From Pontimonas salivibrio (GTDB lineage Bacteria > Actinomycetota > Actinomycetes > Actinomycetales > Microbacteriaceae), in contig NZ_CP026923.1 in assembly GCF_002950575.1 (NCBI RefSeq), forward strand, positions 1,116,001 through 1,180,000: 64,000 nucleotides of DNA, in the 5' to 3' direction. Made by a program: the position numbers and the translations under genes. The notes beneath the pieces are model-generated. The model was not told the DNA's origin. It saw only the letters and a program-made list of their open reading frames with translations, and made no database searches. Below are positions 24,273 through 34,496 of this stretch, one piece after another. Numbering within the stretch: position 1 is the first letter of the stretch; each line of letters begins with the position of its first letter.

Positions 24273-24306
24273 GATGTCCCGGGCGGCCCAGGTCGCCCGG
24301 GACATC
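24273..24306 (+). other. Strong intergenic stem-loop between binding-protein and ATPase genes
   Basis: GATGTCCCGGGCG pairs perfectly with CGCCCGGGACATC around an 8-base loop, with no T-run after it. Such hairpins in binding-protein operons commonly protect the upstream mRNA and reduce downstream expression, giving an excess of binding protein. Confidence 0.65.
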
Positions 24307-24324
24307 ACCCAAAGGCGGGAAAAC

Positions 24325-25077
24325 ATGGCAGAGTCGCTAGTTTCACTGAAGAACATACAAAAGAGTTTCGGACCCGTGGACGTCCTCAAAGGCGTCGATT
24401 TGGACATCTACGAGGGGAAAGTCACCGCGCTGGTCGGTGACAACGGGGCAGGTAAATCAACGCTGATCAAAGGGCTTGCCGGAGTGCAACCCTACGATTC
24501 TGGAGAGGTGAGTTTCAGAGGCTCTGGTGTTGCGCTGAACTCGCCGCGAGATGCCGCGGAACTTGGCATCGAAGTGGTCTACCAGGACCTCGCACTGTGC
24601 GAAAACCTCGACATTGTTCAAAACATGTTCCTGGGCCGAGAGGAAACCACTACCGGGACCCTCAATGAGGCCCAGATGGAATACGCAGCGGCCCAGGCGC
24701 TCAGCTCCCTGTCGGTGAAGACGGTGCGCTCGGTGCGCCAGACAGTGTCGTCCCTGTCCGGTGGGCAGCGCCAAACAGTCGCCATCGCGCGGACAGTTCT
24801 GCGAGACGCCCGGTTGGTCATTTTGGACGAGCCCACCGCCGCATTGGGTGTTGCTCAGACCGAACAGGTACTGAACCTCGTCACTCGGCTTGCCGAGAAC
24901 GGCATCGCGGTACTCATCATCAGCCACAACCTGCAAGACGTTTTCAAGGTTGCCGACGAGATCGCCGTGCTCTACCTCGGCAACATGGTCGCCCAACTGC
25001 AGGCATCCGAAACCACCACGAACGAAGTAATCAGCTACATCACCGGCATGGGTATCGAGACGAAGGAAGCGGTCTAA
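24325..25077 (+). CDS. Sugar ABC transporter ATP-binding protein, single-domain CUT2 type
   Basis: A 250-residue ATPase with Walker A GDNGAGKST, signature LSGGQRQTVAIART, Walker B LVILDEPTAALG and the switch histidine in LIISHNLQDV. Most CUT2 ATPases (RbsA, XylG) are about 500 residues with two ABC domains; this one has a single domain, as in FrcA, and must form a homodimer. ATG at 24325 follows GGCGGG. Its stop TAA shares a base with the permease ATG. Confidence 0.93.
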   Translation: MAESLVSLKNIQKSFGPVDVLKGVDLDIYEGKVTALVGDNGAGKSTLIKGLAGVQPYDSGEVSFRGSGVALNSPRDAAELGIEVVYQDLALCENLDIVQNMFLGREETTTGTLNEAQMEYAAAQALSSLSVKTVRSVRQTVSSLSGGQRQTVAIARTVLRDARLVILDEPTAALGVAQTEQVLNLVTRLAENGIAVLIISHNLQDVFKVADEIAVLYLGNMVAQLQASETTTNEVISYITGMGIETKEAV

Positions 25078-26312
25078 TGGCGGAAAAAATCTTGATCAAC
25101 ACCGGCCACGAGGGCTCTGTGTCTGACCAGGTGCAGGCCTACTTTTCGCGGCTGAAAGCCGGTGACATGGGGGCCCTTCCGGCCGTCGCAGGAATCATTG
25201 TCCTGATGGCACTGTTTGCCAACCTCTCGCCGTTTTTCTTGACCGAAATCAATATCGCCAACCTCTTCGTTCAATCAGCGGTACTGATGGTGACCGCGAT
25301 GGCTCTGGTCTTCGTGCTGCTACTTGCCGAAATTGACCTGAGCGCTGGTGTCACGGCGGCAACCGGAATGGCGCTGTTTGTGAAACTCACCAATTCTGGT
25401 CTCGCGTGGCCTTTGGCGCTCATACTTGGCTTCCTGGTGGGAATCGTCACGGGATGGGTGCTGGGGTTCTTTGTCGCCAAGATCGGTGTGCCATCCTTCG
25501 TAATCTCACTCGCGTTCTACTTGGGTTTCCCGGGAGTGATGCTCCTGATTTTGGGTAGTGGAGGCATCCTCCGACTGGAAGTCGACGTCATCAAGGCGAT
25601 CATGAACTCCAACCTGCCGGTCTGGGCGGGATGGTTTTTCTTGGGCATTGTCGTGGCGGTGGTGCTTGCGTTGTCCATGTGGGATCGTTCACGGCGACTC
25701 AAAGAAGACCTTCCGGTACGACCCACGGTCTTCATCTTTGCCAAAGTGGTTGCCTACCTGCTGCTGGGAGGACTGGCGGTGTTCCTGCTAAACCTCCCCC
25801 GAAGCCTGGTGGCAGAAAACCCCATCCAAGGCGTCCCGATTGTGGTGCCCATTGTGGTGCTGTTGTTGTTCCTAGGAACATTCCTGCTCAACAGGACAAA
25901 GTTTGGTCGCTACATCTACGCCGTGGGCGGCAATCCTGAAGCCGCCCGCCGTGCGGGAATCAACGTCGCTCGAATCCGCATCTACGCCTTCATGCTCTGC
26001 TCGTCGCTCGCGACGATTGGTGGCCTCATGCACATCAGCCGAATTGGCGCGGTCGAATCGGCCGCCGGTCGGATGATTGTGCTCCAAGCCGTGGGCGCCG
26101 CAGTGGTCGGCGGCGTGAGCCTCTTTGGGGGGCGCGGAAAGCTATTCAACGCCGCTATCGGCGCGATCGTGATTTCCATCATCGATAACGGACTGGGCCT
26201 TCTGGGCTTCCCCGCTGGTGTCAGCTTTATCGTCACCGCGCTGGTTCTCACCTTGGCCGCAACAGTTGACGCCCTTGCCAGAAAGCGGGCACCGGGCGGG
26301 CTTCGAATATAG
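25077..26312 (+). CDS. Sugar ABC transporter permease (XylH-like)
   Basis: A 411-residue permease of the BPD_transp_2 family with about ten to twelve helices: FLTEINIANLFVQSAVLMV, LAEIDLSAGVTAATGM, GFFVAKIGVPSFVISLAFYLG, and the late coupling region VGGNPEAARRAGINVARIR with ISRIGAVESAAGRM. The long central part with DRSRRLKEDLP resembles XylH rather than RbsC. Works with the preceding ATPase and binding protein to import a sugar. Confidence 0.93.
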   Translation: MAEKILINTGHEGSVSDQVQAYFSRLKAGDMGALPAVAGIIVLMALFANLSPFFLTEINIANLFVQSAVLMVTAMALVFVLLLAEIDLSAGVTAATGMALFVKLTNSGLAWPLALILGFLVGIVTGWVLGFFVAKIGVPSFVISLAFYLGFPGVMLLILGSGGILRLEVDVIKAIMNSNLPVWAGWFFLGIVVAVVLALSMWDRSRRLKEDLPVRPTVFIFAKVVAYLLLGGLAVFLLNLPRSLVAENPIQGVPIVVPIVVLLLFLGTFLLNRTKFGRYIYAVGGNPEAARRAGINVARIRIYAFMLCSSLATIGGLMHISRIGAVESAAGRMIVLQAVGAAVVGGVSLFGGRGKLFNAAIGAIVISIIDNGLGLLGFPAGVSFIVTALVLTLAATVDALARKRAPGGLRI

Positions 26313-26430
26313 CGGCGCCGACTGTCGGGCCTCACGGCCCAGCCAGACCGGCGCCCACTCTCGGCAGAGCGTTTCGACATCCGCTCCTGCCGAACTGGCC
26401 GAAGTAACGACAGAGAGGTGGACACAGCCG

Positions 26431-27480
26431 ATGCAGTTCCCCCCAGCCACACCAGTGCCACCCTCGCCGCCGCTTCGATGGGGTATCGCTGGGCCCGGGG
26501 AGATTGCCGACACGTTCGCCTCTGCGGTTCTCAAATGGGGGACCCAAAAAATCACGGCAGTGGGATCACGCTCGGCACAGCGAGCCGCAAACTTCGCCAC
26601 ACGCCACGGCATCGAACAGCACTGGGGGTCCTATCGCGAGCTGTGTGAATCGAGCGTTGTTGATGCGGTCTACATCTCGAACCACATTGACGGACACCTC
26701 GAACTCGCCCAGGTGGCGCTGGATGCGGGCAAGCACGCTCTAGTGGAAAAGCCACTGCACTACTCCGCCCAGGCCGCACGGAGCGTCCTCGCCCACGCAA
26801 AGCAGCATCAGCTGCTGATGACCGAGGCGATGTGGACGCGCTACCTGCCACAGTCGAGTGTGTTGCGCACAATTATCCAGTCGGCCGACTTCGGGACACC
26901 AGAACACCTGGTGGCAACCTTCGCCGTCGATAACCGCCACATCGACAGGCTCTGGCGTCCCGGCACCGGAAGTATCACCTACGACATGGGGATCTATCCG
27001 ATCGCACTGGCCTATGAGGTGTTCGGAGCGCCCTCCCGGATTGACGCCCTAGGCAGTGTGACGGAGGGAGGTATTGATGAAGCAGCAACGGTCAAACTGT
27101 CCTATCCCTCTGGAGCCACAGCGACCCTAGTGATTTCCGGAATTGCCACCCACCCCTGCACCGCGACCATTTCCGGACAGCACCAGACAATCACCCTCGA
27201 GCACCCGTTCTTTGTTCCCACGACGATGCAACTGGCCACCAAGGGGCTCTACGCGGACACCATGTCCTGGGCAGATGACACTTCGATCAAAGGCCATGAG
27301 GGACTGTACTACCAAGCAGAGTGGTTTGGGCACTACGTGGCACAGGGCATGACCGAATCCCCGGTTCATACCCACGAGGAAATCCTCAGCAACTTGGAAG
27401 CCGCGGAGGAGATTGTTCGACTCGTCGGAGGCAGCGTTCGGCCTGGTCACCGAACAGCCGCCCGACCAACAAGCCTGTAG
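26431..27480 (+). CDS. Gfo/Idh/MocA-family NAD(P)-dependent oxidoreductase
   Basis: A 349-residue dehydrogenase: dinucleotide-binding WGIAGPGEIADTFASAV, SRSAQRAANFATRHG, NHIDGHLELAQVALDAGKHALVEKPL with the catalytic EKP lysine, then the C-terminal substrate domain (YDMGIYPIALAYEVFGAP). Similar to dihydrodiol/xylose dehydrogenases of this family. ATG at 26431 with AGAGAGGT 12 bases upstream. It lies 118 bases after the sugar permease and probably oxidises the imported sugar. Confidence 0.9.
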   Translation: MQFPPATPVPPSPPLRWGIAGPGEIADTFASAVLKWGTQKITAVGSRSAQRAANFATRHGIEQHWGSYRELCESSVVDAVYISNHIDGHLELAQVALDAGKHALVEKPLHYSAQAARSVLAHAKQHQLLMTEAMWTRYLPQSSVLRTIIQSADFGTPEHLVATFAVDNRHIDRLWRPGTGSITYDMGIYPIALAYEVFGAPSRIDALGSVTEGGIDEAATVKLSYPSGATATLVISGIATHPCTATISGQHQTITLEHPFFVPTTMQLATKGLYADTMSWADDTSIKGHEGLYYQAEWFGHYVAQGMTESPVHTHEEILSNLEAAEEIVRLVGGSVRPGHRTAARPTSL

Positions 27481-27503
27481 TCCAGCGGACGACGCAAATA
27501 TTG

Positions 27504-27577
<74 letters not shown>

Positions 27578-27648
27578 TAGTGACTACTCTACTGGCCCCA
27601 GACCCTCCCGGTTCACACCGACACTGGCAACGACAGCACGGGAAGGAG

Positions 27649-28995
27649 CTATTTCTTCCCTACCGCAACCGCCTCAGCCTCTTGGGGTGGTTCTTTGGCC
27701 AACAACGCGAGGATAATCACCGCAGCCGGAAGCAGAGCGCCCCACAGGCTGGGCGCTAAATAGGATCCCGACCATTCCAACCCCAGAGCAAAATACAGTG
27801 GACCAAGAGAAGTCGACGCCAGCATCACCGCGGTGGAGAGACCGCGAATACTACCGATGTGTCCCCTGCCGAAGTAGCGGACAAAGGCCGCAGCTTCGAC
27901 ACCTCTGATACTCCCCTGCGCGGCACCGAGCAGCAGGCCAAAGACAATGCCCCATAAGCCGGGTTCGACAAACGGCAACAGCATCATGGCGCCCGCCATG
28001 GAAACCATTGACGCGATCAGGCCCCAACGCGGATCAATTTTGTCGACAATCGCACCAAAGCCCAGGGTTAGTAACAGGGCCGCGATGGTTTGGGGGATAA
28101 AGTTACTGGCTGCTTCCAGGGTGGTCAGCCCTTGGGCACCGAGGATGGAAATCAGGTGGAAGGCCAAACCAGTCACCATCATTCCTACGGTGAAACCGGC
28201 TGCGGTGAACGCCCAAAACATGAGAGTCCCTGCCGCCTGTTTTTGGGTGTAGCCCGCTTCGGGGACATGCACAATGAGTGAACCGGTTTCGGTGTGTGTC
28301 CGGGGCCGATCCTTCGGCAGAAGCAGCGCCAAAGGCAGCGCGATGACCAGCACAGTGGCTGCTTCGATTCGCCACGCGGTGGCAATGTCGGTAAGGGTAA
28401 TCAGTCGTTCGATACCGACCGGCGCGAGTGAAATTCCTGCGGCACCCATTGCGCCAGAGATCCCTAGGGCTAGGCCCGAGCGGTGGGTGACTAAGCGGGC
28501 CACCAAAGTGGTCGATGCCAAGGTCAGTGCGCCTTGGCCGACCATGCGAAGCCCCACATACGCACCGGTGAGGCCCAAAATCTCGGTCACAAAGCTTGCC
28601 GCCACCAATACCGCAGCCAACGCCACACCAATCCAGACAATGGCCAGGCGTGCCCCAAATTTATCGAGCGCCCGTCCCACAAGGGGCATCGCGGTCGCAC
28701 CCGCCAGTGTGGCAATGAGGTAGCTAAACGAGATCTCTGTTCGGTCGACACCGATTTCGGCGATGAGTGGGTCGGTAAACGGCGACAGCCCGGCCGTTTG
28801 GCCGGGTGCGGTCAGCGCCGCAAAGATCCCACCGGCCAGAACAATGAACAACCACAACCGGCCACGCGGGCCGGGGTCTTTCCGGTCTTTTTTTTCCTGC
28901 TCGAGGCGATAAAGCTCTTCGTCGTCCGGCCGAATAATCGGCACCGTTCCGGTGACCGGAAAAGACGGATCGGGGTATTCCTCGCGATTGCTCAT
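27649..28995 (-). CDS. MFS transporter
   Basis: A 448-residue protein with a 45-residue charged cytoplasmic N-terminus and about 12 membrane helices. The MFS loop motif appears as GRALDKFGARLA between helices 2 and 3, and again in the second half as GAIVDKIDPRWG. The long central loop (PKDRPRTHTETGSLIVH) divides the halves. Closest in look to the monocarboxylate/oxalate-formate branch. No ribosome site is obvious before the ATG. Substrate unknown; it stands alone. Confidence 0.85.
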   Translation of the reverse strand: MSNREEYPDPSFPVTGTVPIIRPDDEELYRLEQEKKDRKDPGPRGRLWLFIVLAGGIFAALTAPGQTAGLSPFTDPLIAEIGVDRTEISFSYLIATLAGATAMPLVGRALDKFGARLAIVWIGVALAAVLVAASFVTEILGLTGAYVGLRMVGQGALTLASTTLVARLVTHRSGLALGISGAMGAAGISLAPVGIERLITLTDIATAWRIEAATVLVIALPLALLLPKDRPRTHTETGSLIVHVPEAGYTQKQAAGTLMFWAFTAAGFTVGMMVTGLAFHLISILGAQGLTTLEAASNFIPQTIAALLLTLGFGAIVDKIDPRWGLIASMVSMAGAMMLLPFVEPGLWGIVFGLLLGAAQGSIRGVEAAAFVRYFGRGHIGSIRGLSTAVMLASTSLGPLYFALGLEWSGSYLAPSLWGALLPAAVIILALLAKEPPQEAEAVAVGKK

Positions 28996-29129
28996 AGGGT
29001 GGCGGCTGTGATAGACATTAGGCCAATCCTATCGCCCACCCCACCATGCCTCCTGCGGTGTCCAACGGTCAGCAAGCACCCACCGCATCGGGTGTCACCC
29101 CGGCGTGTCCCCGAAGCTCGCCCTGCGAA

Positions 29130-29633
29130 TTACACCGAATCGGTATGCAGGTGAATCTGCGCGAGCAGCCCAGGCCACGATTTCCGGAATCCTGGGTGTA
29201 AATCAAGGGAAGAGACGGTATCTAGGGGAATCCACTGCACGTCCACACTCTCATGGTCGGTCACTTGCGGCTCGAAGTACTCACTGGAGTAAAACAACAC
29301 TGTCGTGTAGGACCAAAAACCCAAATCAAACACTTCAGTGTGCAGGGTCTCTAGGCCGCCGTTCGGCACCCCTGCTTCCTCGCCGGCCTCTCGCAGTGCG
29401 GCATGGTGGGCTGATTCCCCCTTTTTGAGAGCACCACCCGGAATACCCCAAGTGCCGCCGTGGTGGCTCCATCCCGCCCGCAACTGTAAGAGCACACCCT
29501 GGCTTGGGTGCCACACCAGCGCACCAGCGGCACCAAATCGGCCCCAATAGCGGGTGCCATCGGGACCTTCCACCCAGGCATCGCCCGGGTCACGAAGGTG
29601 CTCCGGCGGCAGTGGTGGGGGCATCATTGACAT
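29130..29633 (-). CDS. Nudix hydrolase
   Basis: A 167-residue Nudix protein with the full Nudix box starting GGALKKGESAHHAALREAG and continuing EEAGV (about residues 66-88). Preceded by WGRFGAAGALVWHPSQGVLLQLRAGWSHHGG, which resembles the actinobacterial MutT-like branch. Hydrolyses a nucleoside diphosphate derivative; substrate unknown. The ATG lies 3 bases after the der stop, so it is the last gene of the long core operon. Confidence 0.9.
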   Translation of the reverse strand: MSMMPPPLPPEHLRDPGDAWVEGPDGTRYWGRFGAAGALVWHPSQGVLLQLRAGWSHHGGTWGIPGGALKKGESAHHAALREAGEEAGVPNGGLETLHTEVFDLGFWSYTTVLFYSSEYFEPQVTDHESVDVQWIPLDTVSSLDLHPGFRKSWPGLLAQIHLHTDSV

Positions 29634-29636
29634 GCC

Positions 29637-31211
29637 CTAGCGTCCTTTTCGCTCGCTTCGGCGCTCTCGGACACGCATTTGAATCCGAATCGGTGTTCCT
29701 TCAAAACCGTAGGTCTCCCGCAGCCTGCGCTGAATAAAACGCCGATATTGGGGATCAAGAAACCCGGTCGTAAACAGGACAAAGGTGGGTGGCCTGGTCG
29801 TTGCTTGAGTGGCGTAAAGAACACGGGGCTGCTTGCCACCACGAACGGGGTGCGGGTGAGCTTGGGCAAGCTCCGCCACGAAAGCGTTCAACTCACCGGT
29901 TCCGATACGTCGATCCCACGACTCCAGCGCGGTGTGCAGCGCGTGGGGCAGCTTTTCGATGTGCCGACCGGTTTCTGCCGAGATATTTACCCTCGGCGCC
30001 CAGTCGACGTGATCGAGGTCTACCTCGATTTCGCGCTCCAAGTAACGCCTGCGTTCATCATCAAGCAGGTCCCATTTGTTAAACGCAATCACCAGGCCGC
30101 GGCCCGATTCGACGACGAGGTCAATAATGCGCATGTCTTGTTCACTGACGGGTTCGCTGACATCAATCACCACGACCGCGACTTCGGCTTTTTCCAGCGC
30201 CGCTTGGGTGCGAAGGCTGGCGTAGAAGTCGGCACCTTGCTGGAGGTGCACTTTCCTTCTGATTCCTGCCGTGTCGACAAATTTCCAGGTCTCGCCCCCA
30301 ATGTCGACAAGCTCATCGACGGGATCACGGGTTGTTCCGGCAGTGTCAGCAACCACCACCCGCTCCGAGCGAGCCGCCTTGTTCAACAGGCTGGATTTAC
30401 CCACATTGGGTTTACCCACCAGTGCCACCCGCCGAGGCCCGCCCGGTTGGATGGGCGCTTTGGCCTTGGTGGGCAAAAGAGTCAAGACATGATCGAGTAA
30501 GTCCGCAACACCGCGCCCGTGTAGTGCGGAGACGGGCCACGGCTCCCCCAACCCCAAAGACCACAGGCTGGCGATTTCAGGTTCCTGTCTTTGGTCGTCG
30601 ACTTTGTTCGCAACCACAACAACGGGAACACCACTTTGTCGAAGGAGTGACACAACGCGCTCATCGGTCGCAGTGGGGCCCACACGGGAGTCAACGACAA
30701 ACAAAATGACGTCGGCCGTGTCGATGGCAACTTCGGCTTGCACGGCAACCGACTGGTCTAAGCCTTTAGCGTCTGGCTCCCAACCACCGGTATCCATCAG
30801 GCTAAAACGGCGTTCGTTCCACTCTGCCGGGTAAGACACCCGGTCCCTGGTCACACCAGGAATGTCTTGCACGACGGCTTCACGACGACCAATAATCCGG
30901 TTCACTAACGCCGATTTGCCCACATTGGGTCGGCCCACGACGGCGACCACAGGCATTCCCCAAGTGGTGGCTTCTTCCAGTGCATCGCCACCCACCCCTT
31001 CGAGCAGGGCAATATCTTCGTCATCCAGCTCGAAGGCTTCTAAGCCGCCGCGAAGGGCTTGGGCGCGCTTATCCTGCGAGGCTTCGTCATCAGGAAACAC
31101 TTCGTCGTTGACTAACGCTCCAGGATCGACCACCTGCTCGGAGGTGTCGCTGGGGAGGCCTTGTGGCTGGTCCTCTGGGTGGTCCTCTGGGTGGTGAAGG
31201 TTGTCGCTCAT
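29637..31211 (-). CDS. der: Ribosome-biogenesis GTPase Der (EngA)
   Basis: A 524-residue double GTPase needed for 50S subunit maturation. GTPase 1: GRPNVGKS (93-100), DTGGWE, NKVD; GTPase 2: GKPNVGKS (266-273), [12 protein letters not shown]; then the KH-like C-terminal domain ([26 protein letters not shown]). It has an acidic N-terminal extension of about 85 residues, longer than the E. coli form, with a [10 protein letters not shown] micro-repeat; such extensions are usual in actinobacteria. Overlaps cmk by 4 bases. Confidence 0.97.
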   Translation of the reverse strand: MSDNLHHPEDHPEDQPQGLPSDTSEQVVDPGALVNDEVFPDDEASQDKRAQALRGGLEAFELDDEDIALLEGVGGDALEEATTWGMPVVAVVGRPNVGKSALVNRIIGRREAVVQDIPGVTRDRVSYPAEWNERRFSLMDTGGWEPDAKGLDQSVAVQAEVAIDTADVILFVVDSRVGPTATDERVVSLLRQSGVPVVVVANKVDDQRQEPEIASLWSLGLGEPWPVSALHGRGVADLLDHVLTLLPTKAKAPIQPGGPRRVALVGKPNVGKSSLLNKAARSERVVVADTAGTTRDPVDELVDIGGETWKFVDTAGIRRKVHLQQGADFYASLRTQAALEKAEVAVVVIDVSEPVSEQDMRIIDLVVESGRGLVIAFNKWDLLDDERRRYLEREIEVDLDHVDWAPRVNISAETGRHIEKLPHALHTALESWDRRIGTGELNAFVAELAQAHPHPVRGGKQPRVLYATQATTRPPTFVLFTTGFLDPQYRRFIQRRLRETYGFEGTPIRIQMRVRERRSERKGR

Positions 31212-31879
31212 TGCCCTGTCTCTATGCTGATTTCGGTGTTCTGGGCAATCAGATCGATAACCGCCTCCACGCTTTGGTCAAAAGTTAAGTGTGTCGTATC
31301 CAGTGTCCACACCCCGTCGGCGGCACTCATGAAGTCGACCACCTGGCTATCGGCCCGGTCTCTGGCAATGAGCGCACTGGCGTCCACACCATCAATCTCG
31401 GCTTGGCGCCTGGCCACACGGGTTGCTTCGTCAGCGGTGAGCAAAATACGCACGGGAGCATCCGGCGCCACCACTGTCGTGATGTCACGCCCTTCGATGA
31501 TGATTCCGGGTCTCTCATCATTCGCTGCGAGCGCCCGAAAAATGTCGTTGAGGCCGCGACGAACGAGTGGGTGCTTGGCGACCTGCGACACCGCGGCGGA
31601 CACTTCTGGTCCCCTAATGGCGTCGGTGACGTCTTGGTCACCGACGCTGTGGCGTTGATCTCCGGCGTTGAGCGGTCGACTCTGCCCGATGGCGTCAAGG
31701 TGGGCCACGATGGCGTCTTGTTGTTCGAGGTCCGCGCCTGAGTCCAGACAGGCCCAGGCGAGGCAGCGGTAGGCGGCACCAGTATCGAGGTAGCCAAAGC
31801 CCAGTTTGTGGGCAACAGCTTTGGAGACACTGGATTTCCCACTGCCTGCTGGTCCATCGATGGCCACAATCACACTCAT
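31208..31879 (-). CDS. cmk: Cytidylate kinase
   Basis: A 223-residue kinase that phosphorylates CMP and dCMP. P-loop [17 protein letters not shown] at the N-terminus, followed by [12 protein letters not shown] (substrate binding), [21 protein letters not shown] and RRQAEIDG. The ATG at 31879 overlaps the tyrA stop (ATGA); the longer frame is rejected. The cmk-der pairing is conserved in actinobacteria. Confidence 0.96.
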   Translation of the reverse strand: MSVIVAIDGPAGSGKSSVSKAVAHKLGFGYLDTGAAYRCLAWACLDSGADLEQQDAIVAHLDAIGQSRPLNAGDQRHSVGDQDVTDAIRGPEVSAAVSQVAKHPLVRRGLNDIFRALAANDERPGIIIEGRDITTVVAPDAPVRILLTADEATRVARRQAEIDGVDASALIARDRADSQVVDFMSAADGVWTLDTTHLTFDQSVEAVIDLIAQNTEISIETGQ

Positions 31880-33006
31880 TGACTCTCTCCCGCTATGGGC
31901 CAACCGCGCGCACTGAGATCTGCAGCGAGCCTGTCGACGACTTCTGTACTGACCGATAGCTCCACAAAGCCTACGGGGGCTCCCGGTGAATGCTCCAGGC
32001 TCATGTCCTCGAGGTTTACTTCCAGGGCTCCCACATCACTCAACAGTGCGGCAAGCTGCCCCGACCTGTCGTCAATGACGACCACAAGCGTGGCAAAACG
32101 GGACTGGCCTCCGTGTTTACCGGGAATCCGACTGACACCGGATGCCCCCGCGTGGAGTGCTTCTGCGAGAGCACGCTGTGTACCCTCGGTTGAGGCGGCA
32201 TGCAGTGCTTTTTCTAACGAGTCCACGCTGTTCCTGAAGTGATCCAGCAGGGGCAACACGCTCTCGGCGTTGTGTTGGAGAATTTGGGCCCACAGTTCGT
32301 GGTCACCGGCTGCAATCCGGGTCATGTCTCTCAAGCCTTGGCCAGCCAATGACAGTGCGTCTTCTGACACACTCTGTAGCTGCGTTGCGAGTGCTGAGCT
32401 GACCAGCTGGGGCAGGTGGGATACGACAGCCACTGCGTGGTCGTGGTCAGCAGGAGTCATAGTGTGCACGGTGGCACCCAAGACCCGAATGAGAGCCGAT
32501 ACTGCTCCAATGAGTTCGACAGGCGTGTCGGATACCGGCGTAATCACCCATGGTCGCCCGGTGAAGAGATCAACTCGGGCACTTGTGGGTCCCCCACGCT
32601 CACGTCCCGCCATCGGGTGAGTCCCCAAGAACCGTTTCCGGGCGCCACTGTCATCGGGCGATGCAGAAGCCATCACCGCGTCAACAACACTGCTTTTCAC
32701 GCTGGCCACATCGATCACCATTGCCTGTGGATACTTCGCGAGTGCGTGGGAGACGACCGTGGCGGTCACATCCGGAGGCGTGGCCACCACGACAAGCTCG
32801 ACATTAGCCGCCAACTCGTCGTGTTCCCGAGAAACGGCAGTGTGAACACTACCGGCCCCATATTCCGCAGCCAGTGCTGCCCGACTGGGTGATTGGTCCT
32901 CCAGGGTGACCTGGGCTCCAGCTTCGACCAGGGCGAGGCCAATACTGGTTCCCAACAATCCGGTGCCCACAATGTGCACGCGGGAAAACGGCAATGATTC
33001 ACTCAT
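31876..33006 (-). CDS. tyrA: Prephenate dehydrogenase with C-terminal ACT domain
   Basis: A 376-residue enzyme making 4-hydroxyphenylpyruvate for tyrosine synthesis. NAD site VHIVGTGLLGTSIGLALVEAG, catalytic region LGTHPMAGRERGGP, and the helical dimer domain (AGQGLRDMTRIAAGDHELW). The last 75 residues (LVVVIDDRSGQLAALLSDVGA) look like an ACT domain for feedback control by tyrosine. Overlaps rluB and cmk by 4 bases each. Confidence 0.94.
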   Translation of the reverse strand: MSESLPFSRVHIVGTGLLGTSIGLALVEAGAQVTLEDQSPSRAALAAEYGAGSVHTAVSREHDELAANVELVVVATPPDVTATVVSHALAKYPQAMVIDVASVKSSVVDAVMASASPDDSGARKRFLGTHPMAGRERGGPTSARVDLFTGRPWVITPVSDTPVELIGAVSALIRVLGATVHTMTPADHDHAVAVVSHLPQLVSSALATQLQSVSEDALSLAGQGLRDMTRIAAGDHELWAQILQHNAESVLPLLDHFRNSVDSLEKALHAASTEGTQRALAEALHAGASGVSRIPGKHGGQSRFATLVVVIDDRSGQLAALLSDVGALEVNLEDMSLEHSPGAPVGFVELSVSTEVVDRLAADLSARGWPIAGESQ

Positions 33007-33830
33007 TGTGCGCCTCCCGGTGGTGTGCGTTGGCTTTTTGCCAATTCCACCAGCGTAGCGAGCTGGTGGCGCTCATCTGCCGTAAAGTCACGCCATTGAC
33101 CAGGACGCAGACCGCCTAAATGGAAGGGGCCAAATCTGCGCCGCTGCAGGGTGAGCACCTCGTGGCCCACCGCGGCGCACATTCGCCGCACAATCCTGTT
33201 TTTTCCAGAATGCAAGGTGATTTCCAACAACGACTTTCCCCCGCGGGGGTCCCCCACACGCTGGGCACTATCCGCGAAGGTGACACCGTCGTCTAATTCC
33301 ACCCCGCGGGTTAACTCGGTCAGAGTTTTATTCGACACCGCGCCTCTGACGCTCACGACGTAGGTTTTTTCCACCCCAAATGATGGGTGGGCCAAAATGT
33401 TGGCCGCGTCACCGTCATTGGTCAAAATCAACAAACCCGAACTGTCATAGTCGAGGCGCCCCACCGGGTACACCCGCTCCCCGACTTCATCCAGAATTCC
33501 TGACAGGTCGGTGCGGCCTTTATCGTCAGACAGTGACGTCACCATTTTGGTGGGCTTGTGAAAAAGCAGGTAACGCCGGTCCACATCGAGTTGCAGGGCT
33601 TTCCCGTTCAATGTGACGACATCTCGTGAAACGTCGACCCTGGTACCCAACTCGTCGACGATTTCACCGTTTACTCGAATACGTCCCTGTTGGATAAACG
33701 ATTCGACCCGCCTCCTGGATGCCACACCGGCTCGAGAGAGCACCTTTTGAAGACGCTCACCCTCTTCAGAGGAGCCGTGCGCGGACCGGTCTGATTCTTC
33801 CTCTCCCCCGCGAGCATGAGAGCCCGCCAT
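33003..33830 (-). CDS. rluB: 23S rRNA pseudouridine synthase, RluB/RsuA family
   Basis: A 275-residue enzyme that converts a uridine in 23S rRNA to pseudouridine. N-terminal S4 RNA-binding domain (RLQKVLSRAGVASRRRVESFIQQGRIRVNG split over residues 26-60), then the catalytic domain with YPVGRLDYDSSGLLILTNDG (catalytic Asp) and HSGKNRIVRRM. The ATG overlaps the scpB stop by one base. It is a member of the conserved scpAB-rluB-cmk-der group. Confidence 0.94.
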   Translation of the reverse strand: MAGSHARGGEEESDRSAHGSSEEGERLQKVLSRAGVASRRRVESFIQQGRIRVNGEIVDELGTRVDVSRDVVTLNGKALQLDVDRRYLLFHKPTKMVTSLSDDKGRTDLSGILDEVGERVYPVGRLDYDSSGLLILTNDGDAANILAHPSFGVEKTYVVSVRGAVSNKTLTELTRGVELDDGVTFADSAQRVGDPRGGKSLLEITLHSGKNRIVRRMCAAVGHEVLTLQRRRFGPFHLGGLRPGQWRDFTADERHQLATLVELAKSQRTPPGGAQ

Positions 33831-34465
33831 CACGCCTCAACATCCCCAAAGCCTTCGCGACCGTCGCTTAAGAGTGGGGACAGCGGAGGAAGTTCCTCGA
33901 GTGATTCAATTCCCAGGTATTCCAGAAGCAGCGGTGTCGTCTGGTAAAAAATGGCTCCCGTTTCCGGATCATTGGAGTGTTCGTCAATCAGGCCCCTCGC
34001 AATCAGGGTGCGCATCACCGAATCGACGTTGACGGCTCGGACTGCTGACACCTGCGAGCGCGTCACGGGTTGCTTATAGGCCACCACAGAAAGCGTTTCG
34101 AGGGCTTGTTGGCTGAGACGTTGTGGTGAATCATCGTGCAGCATGGAGCGCACCAAGCCATCCCACTGGGCTGCGGCGTAGATGCGCCATCCACCACCGA
34201 CTTCGCGCAGTTCGAACCCGCGCCGAGGACCATTGGCTTCTCCGGCGTAATCGGCACGCAGTTTCGACACAGCGGCTTCGACCTCCGGCTGGGGGTGACC
34301 GGTAATCTGCGCCAGCGCCAAGGGCGAAAGCGGTTGGTCGGCGACCATGAGAAGGGCCTCCAAAGCCGCAGGCAACTCATCGCTGCTGACCGCAACGTTG
34401 GACTCAAGTGTGGCGGAGTCTTCAGCCGTCGACGACCCAGCGACTTCCTCGCCGCGCTGGTCCAT
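33830..34465 (-). CDS. scpB: Segregation and condensation protein B
   Basis: A 211-residue winged-helix kleisin partner of SMC and ScpA, needed for chromosome compaction. Characteristic stretches: LPAALEALLMVADQPLSPLAL, LSQQALETLSVVAYKQPVTR, RALIARGLIDEH-like RTLIARGLIDEHSNDPETG and YQTTPLLLEYLG. ATG at 34465 follows GGAGGAG 6 bases upstream; this rejects a longer frame into scpA. 31 bases after scpA. Confidence 0.95.
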   Translation of the reverse strand: MDQRGEEVAGSSTAEDSATLESNVAVSSDELPAALEALLMVADQPLSPLALAQITGHPQPEVEAAVSKLRADYAGEANGPRRGFELREVGGGWRIYAAAQWDGLVRSMLHDDSPQRLSQQALETLSVVAYKQPVTRSQVSAVRAVNVDSVMRTLIARGLIDEHSNDPETGAIFYQTTPLLLEYLGIESLEELPPLSPLLSDGREGFGDVEA

Positions 34466-34496
34466 CACCGTCTCCTCCGATTCACTCTCCACTGCC

